Below are positions 12,570 to 64,000 of a DNA stretch of 64,000 nucleotides, one piece after another. Each line of letters opens with the position of its first letter. Position 1 is the stretch's first letter. Where the stretch lies: positions 7,957,834 through 8,021,833 of the forward strand of contig NC_135225.1 of NCBI RefSeq assembly GCF_052324685.1, given 5' to 3'. This DNA comes from Brachyhypopomus gauderio (lineage: Eukaryota; Chordata; Actinopteri; Gymnotiformes; Hypopomidae). The position numbers were made by a program, and so were the translations under genes. A model generated the notes under the pieces. It saw nothing but the letters and a program-made list of their open reading frames with translations. It ran no database searches and was not told where the DNA came from.

Positions 12570-15460
12570 GTAGTCGTACTGCCGACAAGCCTCAGAGCTG
12601 ACTTGGAATGTGTTTCCCAAAACACTGATCAACACAAACGTATTAGATTATAGGCTCTCTTTCGTTTCACAGGTATGGCATATTCACGAAATAAACCCTG
12701 GTCTGGTTAGTGCGCCTCTTTTTCGTACAAGTTGTATAAAATAACAACCTATTTCTGGAATCTGGGGAAACATAACAGATTAGTATGTCACAATAACGAG
12801 AGTTTCCCATAATAATAGTTATCCTGTTTATATTATTTAAAAATTTACATAATATTGCTTTTTCAATCTCAAAGTTTCAGTATCAGTATAAATCTCATAA
12901 TCGTATAGCTTAATCTCATACTTAGGAGGCAAATTCATTAGATAGGCGATTTCGTTAGAATTTTCACCAGAGGCTTATTCTGATTAATCTGCATTGGTAG
13001 ATTGGTACAGTTACCGAGCAAGTGCGTGATCCATCCACTTACAACATCTGAGTGGTGTTCACTTCTTTCTTGGCATTAAAGTATTTACCCTTCTGTTGAA
13101 TGATGATTGATATGCCTCTGACATAGTGACTGAAATGTAATAAAAATACAAGGAATTGAGGACAAGTGTCTCAGTTTTCAAAGTAAAGTTACTTTAAAGG
13201 CCATTGTTACATCCGAATGTCACTCCTTGTATTTCTGTGGTTGTGGATGAGATACTGGAATATTTTGGAAATTCTTTAAAAGTATATTACAAATTTACCA
13301 AAAGTATTTTCAATTGTTGTCATGTTATTGGGAATATTTCAAATTTTAATATTTAGTTTTTCTTTGCTGTGATTTTCTCATGCTAGTAACATTATCTGAG
13401 TCAGTGATTACAAAAACAATTTTCTTTGGTACTAGATGCTGTGGTCTTATGTGTTCCTGTTTTGTTCATTGTTGTGACATAAGTGTAGGATGTTTCATAC
13501 TGAAAAGGAAATCGTTTCAGACGATTAACATGTTTTTTTTTCACATACAAAAATGTTTGGTCACATAAAATTAAAACTATTATACTGTGATAACACTGTA
13601 ATCTAATTGTCATGTCTAGCTCCAACCCCACCTGTTCGTCCTGTTTGTCTAAAGTTTAGCCCATTCTGTCTGTTACCCGTGTCTTTGTTTTTGCTATCCA
13701 TGTGCCTCAATCTGTCTGCCACACCCCCTTGTTTATAGACTCGCCTTCCTAGATGTGTATCAGCTGTTCCTAGTTCTCTTTGAGTTAGTTGGTATATTTG
13801 TACCTCTTTTGTGGAGTCAGTGTGTTTTTTTTTTTTTTTTTTTTTGGTCAATGATGTATTGTGATAGTTCTATGTTGTGGATGTATTGTGGTTACTTAAC
13901 TCGGTTTCCCTGGTTCTATGTTCCGGTTTGTACTTGGATCTCTGTTGGTTTCTGTATGTATTTGGTGTAGTCTGGTTTTATGTGTAGTATGTGTAGGTGG
14001 GCTGTTTGTATCCCTTTTGTGTAGAGTTTCAGTCCTACTCACATTATCTGTCCTTCTGGTTCCCTGTGCATGTACCTATGTTATTGCCTGTTTGGTTCTG
14101 CCTATCATGTCAATATGGACCAGACGCTCTGAGCAATGTTTCCAGTACATTGTTGAATATATGCCACGAAGGATTAAGGCAGTTTTGAAGGCCAAAGTGG
14201 TCCACCCTGGTACTAACAAGGTGTACCTAATAAAGTGGCCGGTGAGTGTATATATTCAACAGCAACCAAATCAATTAAAAGGCAAACCTCAGTCATAATA
14301 CCAGGTAACAGAAATATAGTCTAAATCCAAATAACCAAACACACACAATGTCAATATTCGCTACAAGCCAAGAAATCCACCAAAGCCAGCAGGAGATCGC
14401 ATCTGTCTTGTAATCTGACCAATCAGGAACGGGCTTGAAGATGTGCTGGGGCAGCAAACACATCTGGAGATCCAAAGGGGCGGAGCTACACCTGCTGATG
14501 CAGTCTGACACAATTATACACAAGACCCATGTGGCATTGTAACAATGGTTCTGTGATGATGATTTTCCTATTAATTGCATAATTCATTCTTAATCTATTC
14601 TAAGACTGTTGCTAAGTATCTGAAATGGATGGGAAGTCTTTTCAGAGTAGATGTGGGTGTAAAATGATCTTATTTTTACAATGTGAAAATGAATTCTAAA
14701 GTTTTTTATATAAATTATATATGAATAATTAATAAAACATATGAGGGACAATTTTATGTAATCACTAGAATGCTAGTAAAAAACAAAGAGCTTATAGTCT
14801 TTTATAGAGATGTGTGGTCCAGGATCTCATTTCTCTAAAAGCTTTTCCAGTTCTTTACACTCTAACCCTTGATCACCAAGTTGTGATTTCATTCACGTTT
14901 GTTATTAAATGTGTACAAGATAAACAGAGCAGTGTAACACTGGAACTTTTCTGATATGTTGAAGCGGAAATAACAGCAAGCACCTGCACATTTCATGAAG
15001 CATATGTGATGATGTCATTCAGCTTCAGGCTCTCTTAGCCCCCACCCCACTCCCACCCCACACCTCAAAGAAAATCCCCATATCCCCAAGCTATTCATGC
15101 CATATGTGGTTAAAACAAGAACACTTTGTGCAAGTGTAATTTGATTTCAACATTTCAAATAGGCTAACTGAAAACAATTTTTTGGAGTCTAATTTGGACT
15201 GCACAGGACCATGCTTATTTAAAGTTCATATATTTAGTATTGTACCTTTGTTCCATTCTTCAACGGATCCAGACTTAATCTGGGACCTTTTTGAAATTTT
15301 AATAGACCTAAATTTCCAATCGTTTTCAAGTGTAAAACTATTAATATATAAGGTGTAGAGACACTGACCACATATGCGTACTGGTCAGCAATACTGAGCA
15401 CTGGTGATGAAAAAAAACACCTTATTTGGACCCTTTCCTCTTACACTTATTCATTGTGAA
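12570..15460. other. intergenic region between chuk and plau
   Basis: These are divergently placed 5' flanks of chuk (minus) and plau (plus). No gene is supported. The stretch 13605-14100 is pyrimidine- and TG-rich, contains a T run at about 13827-13845 and begins TGTCATGTCTAGCTCC. It could be a decayed LTR, but no partner or target duplication was found. A Tc1-like remnant follows at 14113-14250. Confidence 0.5.
14113..14250 (+). mobile_element. Tc1-like transposon 3' remnant
   Basis: One plus-strand frame reads FQYIVEYMPRRIKAVLKAK. This resembles the C-terminal end of teleost Tc1-like transposases, which carry a VESLPRR(V/I)xAV-type motif. It is followed by GTGTACCTAATAAAGTGGCC and GGTGAGTGTA, a very common repeat terminus in fish. 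The rest of the element is absent. The Tc1 assignment is inferred from the peptide match. Confidence 0.55.
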
Positions 15461-15466
15461 AAGAGG

Positions 15467-15494
15467 AAGGCATTGAGTCAGTTCTCATGAATCA
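15467..15494 (+). promoter_or_regulatory. PEA3/AP-1 plus second AP-1-like site upstream of plau
   Basis: An ETS/PEA3 core, AGGAAG, lies at about 15465-15470. A perfect AP-1 site, TGAGTCA, follows at 15474-15480 and a TGAATCA site at 15488-15494. This pairing is about 85-110 bp upstream of the TATA box. Mammalian urokinase is classically induced through a PEA3/AP-1A plus AP-1B enhancer, so the arrangement is consistent with conserved phorbol-ester or growth-factor inducibility. Function is inferred. Confidence 0.55.
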
Positions 15495-15577
15495 TCTCTT
15501 AACTCTGAAAATACCCTATATGCCTCAAACAATACAAGACACGTTGGTCTTCCTTTGACCCGCCTATCACAGAATGC

Positions 15578-15587
15578 TATATAAAAA
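15578..15587 (+). promoter_or_regulatory. plau: TATA box of plau
   Basis: TATATAAAAA sits about 130 bp upstream of a strong splice donor (AAAG|GTAAGC at 15714/15715). Transcription should start near 15608. This defines a non-coding first exon of about 107 bp, matching the known PLAU organisation of an untranslated exon 1. Confidence 0.65.
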
Positions 15588-16182
15588 CAGGAAGCCAGCA
15601 AATCTAGAGACAACACACAGTCTAGACAGAGTTCTCGCTACAACTGCAGGGTTAAAACAGCAAGGAGCGCAGGGTAGCTGCTCTAAGACAAGCCATCACA
15701 TTTATTTCTTAAAGGTAAGCACTGCTTCTTTATACACATTCAGTTTTCATTTTCCTGCAAAGGTTTACTTACAAGTGTGAAATATAACACTGAGATTTTT
15801 CAAATAGGTACTGTAGAACAATACTTTCCTGTGACGTTATTGTATATTTAGGATGTTTCAAATATATTTTCCAAGGTCCACCTCAATGCAAGCACTTTAC
15901 ATTATTACTTTAGATAATTGACATGATTTAAAAATAGTTCAAGTGAAACTAAAACTGATTTATTTATTGGACTTTTCTATGAAAAAGTGTTGTATTACCG
16001 TGTAAACGTTGTATTACCTTTATTCAAAGTAACTATGCAATACAATAATTTAGATGCCTTTTTAAAAATTTGTGCTTAGGACAAAAGATTTCAAAACCAT
16101 CGTAAAGATACTATTTTACCTTGATGCAAAAATAATGCATTTCAGAAACACCATATTAGGAAGAGAGCTGCTTGCGGTCAGG

Positions 16183-58220
<42,038 letters not shown>

Positions 58221-60140
58221 ATGGAGTGCTAGGTCCTTCAGTGATGGTGTCTGTCCTGCCTAACGCTACTATTGAGTGGCCTAAAGGGGTGATCAATAGA
58301 ATGAATGGAGACAACTTTACCCCAGTGGACACAGATTATAAAAGATGTATTGTTACTTTATAGCCGAGTTCATGCCTCACCGATTGCTTTGTCCAGGAAT
58401 TTTATTTTTTCTTAAGGTGTGCTCTTGTTCCCTTTATCTCTCACCACTATGTTTGAAAAAAAAGTAGGATTACACAGGATGAAGATTTTTGAATATATAT
58501 TTTTGGTATGTTTGGTTTCAGAATTTATCCAAGTTCCAGGTATATATATTTTTTTGCATGAAGAGTTTTTTTCTATTTTATATGGAAGAACTATGGCTCA
58601 GCCACAGTGATGTCTATCTTAAAGGATCTTAAGAGTTCATGAAGTTTACTCTTAATTTAATTTTGAGAAGGATTTTTTTGTATTGAAAATGTATATATTT
58701 ATATTTCTTAATGATGTCTACAACAAAATGTCATGGTCAGAGATTTTGATTGACAGACAACAGCTCTTAAAAGAATACTTTTCGGTTTACTCAAGTGGAC
58801 CGATTGTTTTAGGTTGTATTTCAGCTTTTATGGAACACTGTTGTTTGGCTATATTTGTAGAAACATTACTGATTTATTTTGACTTATTTTACAGCCATGT
58901 TTTGGGGCTGAATGCCTCACATATTGATGCCAAAGACTTTTTTAGTTCAACATATATGAATTTAGTAATGTCACATGAAAGACTTACTATACAACATTAA
59001 CGTATTTGGGGTTTGGTCTGTGCAGAGTTTGCTCCAGTTTTGATCATTTCTAAAAACTGTTACCACTCTAAATGCTCTAGACTCATTCGTATATGTAGTT
59101 TTGTGTGAGTGGTTGTGTGAATGTGAATCTCAAGCACACGTGATGCAACAGTTGATCTGTTCTCTGGTATCTGGCCCATGAGGGCCAAAGCCAAGCTGCT
59201 TGTATAAGTACTAAATTACTTAGAAGCTGTACATTTTGACCTGGCTTTGTTTGTTCGCATACACCCAATGAGTATTTTCCATTAACATACAAAATGATTG
59301 TTAAGGAGCTTTAAATAGCAACTGGTACCTTCGTTTATTTTCTTTTTAAAATCATCTACCATATTATAGTAATAAAATAATAAAAATCACCATATATTTG
59401 CTTGCCATTTGGGCTAATGTGCATGTAATACTAAACTGTGACTAGACGATAAAGCTCACACCAATCTAAACTGGGAACATGCTTTGTGCTGTCAAACCAG
59501 TGATACTGCTTTCTTTTTGTTATTGTGCTGAAGACATTTGTGTTACTAACGGCAAGCCAGGAGTACAGCTAAAATCCAGAATTGGTTGTTCCTTCATGCC
59601 CCTTTTACAACAAAGTATTTTGTTGAAAGATCTGTCCACATATATTTGTTTCAGAAAATATTGGTAACTGTTACTCAAGTGACAGTTGGTTTGTTCGTAT
59701 TTAATTCCATAGCGATACATTTCGGAATCATATCGATATCAGAAACTTGCAACAGTAAGAGACTTTGCCCAGTCGTGGCTCAAATGTAAACTGTTTGTTG
59801 GATGTCAAACAGGAGGACTAGCACAATTATGTTCAAGGGTCTGTAAAGCTCATCACTTAAAAAAAAAATATATATATATAGATCACATAGCTACACATTA
59901 ACCAGAACTTGCACTGCCTAGCTATTACACTTATTTCTACAATAAATGTTTAAAAATATATAATTATTAGTCCCTTATATAGTGCCTCATTGTGAGTGTT
60001 TACAAGAATGATTTTTGTATGTCTGTAGCATGTTTCAGGGTGAGGTCTACAGTGTATGAATGTACATGACACTACTTTTGATTTTGTTTCAGTGTCTCTT
60101 AAAACTGTTGCTGTGCCTCAGATTAATAAAATTGCTTTAG
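58221..60140 (+). other. vcl: 3' UTR of vcl
   Basis: About 1.9 kb of AT-rich sequence follows the stop codon without another gene. An AATAAA signal at 60125-60130 is the best candidate end. Confidence 0.55.
60125..60130 (+). terminator. vcl: candidate polyadenylation signal of vcl
   Basis: AATAAA in the context GATTAATAAAATTGC, about 1.9 kb after the stop and preceded by TGTGCCTCAG. Earlier AATAAA-like motifs (for example near 59370 and 59940) could be used alternatively. Confidence 0.45.
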
Positions 60141-60149
60141 ACCTGAATG

Positions 60150-61289
60150 GTGAATTCAAGTATTTATAAATCAATGTACAACTGAATAATATAATATAAT
60201 AATAATAATATAAGATTCCACATGAAACATTTACTTAGTAAAAATGTACAGATGTGTGGATTCTTTGGAAAGATCACTGCTGAAAAACCATATTTTGGTT
60301 ATACTTAACTGTGTTTACATACATACAATCGGAACTTTCCCTGTTGTGTGTTCTATAACTGGAAAGTAAACATCACAATTGACAAATGACACACAGGCCA
60401 CCATATTCCCAAAAATGTTTATAAATGTGAAGGCATTTGGTTTATGTACATATTTTTAACTATAAGGTTATCCATTAACTTACATATTTGTATATTTTAC
60501 AAAATAAGATTGTGTCCCTTGTGAATGTATAAAATCTCCACAATGAGAAACCTAGATACCTGCCATAAGGTTGCAAGCCTGTTAACCACAGAACTAACGT
60601 AGCACCTTAACAGAAGTGATCTGGCAGTATTTACAGCCTATCTATATGCAAAGTGTTACTCAGCAAACTCGTATTGGCATTTTGCACAGTTAAACTTTGC
60701 ACACTGAGCAAAGTTCATCCTGATGACTTCTCCACCATCCGAAACCCCTCATCCAGACAGACTCTCTTGCTGCTGGAATAACAGCTCGAAGAGCTAAAAG
60801 TACACACTGCTAAAAGGCATAGCTGTGCTTTTAAAGAAAGGCCTCCGCGTATTTTTTTCTTCAAAAAGGCCACTTTACATTTTGTGCATTGTGCGAAAAG
60901 CACTTAAATAAGTGTTGCTAAACTATAAACTTGGCAAAGGCATATCAAACGTGCAGAAAAATCTAAAACCGTCGATCCATGTAATCAATATGTAATCCAA
61001 CAGATAAATCTGTGCTAAAGTGAAATGTACCTGTGGCCTTCCTCATTTCCCGTGATGAAGGTGATGCCTAAAAACCACTGTAGTTTCCAGGTAGTTACAA
61101 AAATACAGGTCTACATCTTGTAAACAAGGAAATTAATAAAAATTATCCTTCATCTTAAAAGGTTTTGATGTCTTAGCAATTCTATGGACATTATGGGATA
61201 TTGTAAAGAAACTATAAAACGATCATATGAGATGACGACCTTTTTTGGCACGGTGGTGACTCCCTCTTTGCCACCATTAGCAGATGGTC
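60150..61289. other. convergent 3' regions of vcl and ap3m1
   Basis: No coding potential. It presumably includes the ap3m1 3' UTR on the minus strand; its polyadenylation site was not identified. Confidence 0.5.
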
Positions 61290-63714
61290 TCAGGTTCGGA
61301 CCTGGAACTTGCCTGCTTTGGTTACGTATTTGACTCCTTTGAAGGGCTTGTACTTCTCTCCATACATGTCTAGGCGATTCACTTTTAGTCCTGCAAGGCA
61401 CAGAACATAACACAGATCCAGATGTGTGACCCTTCACATGGTGGCATCCATGTTTGGACTATTGTTACACTTGCATACAAGTCAGTAAATGAAAGTAACA
61501 AAAACTAAAGAAAAAAAAATCCTGAAAAACAATGAAAACGAGCCCATTGCTAACATGCGCTCATTTGGACCACGCCAACTCCCATCAGCCTTTTGAAATG
61601 TCGTCCTCTTCAAGTCATACCACATCTGAACCATGACCTTCACTTACCTGAGATAGCTAACTGCTGGATCTTGAGGTCAAGGTTCAGGCTGGGATTTTCC
61701 TCTGGCTTAGGGGCTCCAGACTGCAGGCTCAGACTTCCTTTTAGATTTGGCAGCTTTTGTTGGTTCAGTTTTCCAATGTCCCATAACAGAATCTATAGCA
61801 GAGGAGAGAATTTTTTCTGCACTTCTGTGAGGTTAACAAACAACTGAAGACCCTCCCAACACACACACACGGCAAAGTACATTCATGGATATTCATAGGA
61901 CTGGCATCTAATCAAACAAACTAATTCAGTCACATGCAATGGAACACTTGATGTGATAGTGCTTAGCTATTTTTGTGGTATTACTTTTTTTTTTTTTTTT
62001 TGAACGGTATGTATAAAAATTCTGCCAAGTTTTACCTTGGTGACTGGATCATAGGTGTAGGTGCCCTGGGTTGCAGTGAGGTTGGCACTGAGAACCACTT
62101 TAGGCATGTGTACTGTGACCACCACACACTCCACCGTCTTTCCCATGGTCTGCTTAGGACCCACAGTGATGTCAAGTCTCCCCGAGGATCCACTCTCAAA
62201 GAAACTGATATTCTGTTTCACATATACTGGGATTGATACCAAACTGTGAGAAATTGACAAAAAATAAATAAATCAAACTAAGTTACTGAGTGCCACATAC
62301 TTGATAAACATGTATCTAATTCACCTTTTGTACTGTCTGCTACAAAGTCCAGACCTCAAAAAATGGTTCTTACTTTTGTGCATTAACATGATAAGACATA
62401 AGTCTGAAGTTTCCATCAGGGGGAATGAACGACAACACTCTCTCAGACTCCCATCTCTTGAATCGCACACAGGGATGAAAGCTCACGTCATCCAGAAGTC
62501 TGGGATTCTACAGCACAGATACATATGGATATGGTTATGCTACTCACATGATACAATCACTCAAAAGGCAAACTCCTCTATATATGTACCTTCAAGCAGA
62601 CATAAAAACAACTGCACATACCATAAATGACAGTGTAAGATCAGGCATTCCTGTGAGTTTTACACAAGCATCAATCACTCCCTGGATTTCTGCAAACACT
62701 GTTGTACCTGAAAATGAATGTCCCAGACAGTTAGCAGTTACAACATTTAGATTTAGACCATGAAAATGTGCAAATAAGTTATTTTAAATGTTACACTTCT
62801 TTGAACTGCAAAAAAGAACTAAAACGTACCAGACTTATCCAGAATGGCATCAATTTCTTCAACCACATCAAAATAAGCCTCATTATTGGTATACTTTACA
62901 CCAGCTCTCCTCCATGGGACAGTAGACAACTGTCCAGTAGGGAGGGTTTCGCCAACATTACTGCTGCCTAGGAGGACCACACACAGGTTACAATAGGCAA
63001 ACCTTTAAGCTATGTCCTTTTTTAAAAACATTTTTTGATTGATGAATGAGGATTTTGATTAGACTTAAATACAAAATTCAGATTTTATTCCTAAAAAAAG
63101 TTACACAAGAATTTCCCAGTGTTTTATGTTCGACAAGTCTGCCCAACTTGAACTTCACTGTCAAAAGAGATTGCCTGATTGGGATTCACAGCCATCTATG
63201 ACCAAATTATTATCCTGAACAGCAAATTTACTGTTTTCTCTCCACAGACTAATGTGATGCTTTATCTATCTTCAAAGAAACCTCCAAAAACAAAGCAGAT
63301 CACACAGCTCTAACATTTGCAATACATTTCTTACACATGGAAATAGACTATGGACAAAACAACCCAACAATGCTGCAGTGCACACTGCTGGAGACGCTGG
63401 ACTAAAGAAATTGATAGCAAAGGCCACTGGTTGTATGGACACAACTAATGAATGTTTTTAGAAGAGCTTCAACTTTGACTCTAGTGAAATCAACATTAAA
63501 ATGCAGGTTCTGTTAAAGAATGTTTATTTACCACAACTTTACCTGTAATACTGTTGACCATAGAGCGCAGAATTGTGGGAGGTTTAATAAGTTCTTTCAG
63601 GATATTTGATTCCGTGGCAAGTGGAAAGCCATTATCAAGCATTTCTTCAAGGAGCTCATACACTATTACAACATTGTCCTTAATGGAAACTTCAGAGCAG
63701 TCACCAAAATAATC
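61290..63714 (-). CDS. ap3m1: AP-3 complex subunit mu-1, partial (last seven exons)
   Basis: Medium (mu) subunit of the AP-3 adaptor, which sorts cargo bearing tyrosine signals to lysosome-related organelles. Exons in transcript order: 63714-63543, 62967-62830, 62707-62622, 62507-62374, 62243-62036, 61792-61648, 61390-61290. Seen: the end of the longin-like N-terminal domain ([14 protein letters not shown], then [20 protein letters not shown]), then the mu-homology domain from [21 protein letters not shown]. Further marks are [32 protein letters not shown] and the C-terminus [17 protein letters not shown]. The first exons lie beyond the right edge, so the start is missing. The call of mu-1 rather than mu-2 rests on close similarity and on the position next to vcl, as in human. 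Confidence 0.93.
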
Positions 63715-63807
63715 CTGCATAAAGAAACAGGCTATAATATTGGGCTGAAGAGTTCCAACACAGAGATCCTTATAAACATTATATTAGTAACAGATAAGTG
63801 CACAAAA

Positions 63808-64000
63808 CACACTACATTGCCAAAAGTATTTGCTCACCCATCCAAATGTCCACAGGTATATGAAATTAAGCACCTAGGCATACAGACTGTTTTTACAAAA
63901 CATTTGTAGAATGGGCCGTTTTCAGCTCAGTGAATTCCAGCAAGGAACTGTGATAGGATGCCACCTGTGCAACAAATCCAGTTGTGAAATGGGGTAAAGC
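63808..64000 (+). mobile_element. Tc1-like DNA transposon, left end, cut by the window edge
   Basis: It starts near CACTACATTGCCAAAAGTAT, a common teleost Tc1-like terminal repeat. From an ATG at 63911 the frame reads MGRFQLSEFQ then GTVIGCHLCNKSS, the N-terminal helix-turn-helix region of a Tc1-like transposase. The downstream part is outside the window, so whether it is intact is unknown. It lies in an ap3m1 intron on the opposite strand. Confidence 0.75.

Noticed and set aside
13918-14298. 126-codon frame starting in TG-rich sequence
   Set aside because: Only its C-terminal part resembles a protein (Tc1-like transposase end). The N-terminal part is low-complexity sequence, so it is a transposon remnant rather than a gene.

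Overview
The window is vertebrate genomic DNA, almost certainly from a teleost fish. Genes are intron-rich, microsatellites are dense, and the interspersed repeats are teleost types: a 5'-truncated Rex3-like LINE with a GATG tail, Tc1-like transposons, hAT-like elements, tRNA-derived SINEs and a young non-autonomous LTR element. Five protein-coding genes could be assembled exon by exon. For four of them the exon lengths sum to a whole open frame of the expected size: omega-class glutathione transferase 240 aa, IKK-alpha 752 aa, urokinase 416 aa, and vinculin 1066 aa or metavinculin 1130 aa.

Layout: (1) 23-4476, minus, gsto, with a hAT-like element and a foldback repeat in its introns and one GC-AG intron. 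(2) 6175-11526 (5' non-coding exon near 12056), minus, chuk (IKK-alpha), with a palindromic NRF1-type site upstream. (3) 12.6-15.5 kb, intergenic, with a Tc1-like transposase remnant. (4) 15.6-19.95 kb, plus, plau, with a TATA box and a PEA3/AP-1 cluster. It encodes signal peptide, short basic linker, kringle and trypsin-like protease, with no growth-factor domain. (5) 20-23.7 kb, gene-free. (6) 24088-58220, plus, vcl, 22 coding exons including the 64-codon metavinculin cassette. Introns 1 and 2 (about 9.5 and 8.2 kb) hold a solo LTR, a complete 2.2-kb LTR element, a SINE and several tandem repeats; the intron after exon 20 holds a Rex3-like insertion with target-site duplications. (7) 61290-63714, minus, the last seven exons of ap3m1, convergent with vcl and running off the right edge, where a Tc1-like transposon begins.

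The genes do not form a functional system. They are a conserved neighbourhood whose human counterparts lie on 10q (PLAU-VCL-AP3M1 at 10q22; CHUK and GSTO at 10q24-25). The least explained item is the LTR element at 38169-40373. Its LTRs differ by one base and its 5-bp target duplication is intact, yet it carries no recognisable reverse transcriptase, only an acidic, repeat-containing, already frame-broken ORF.
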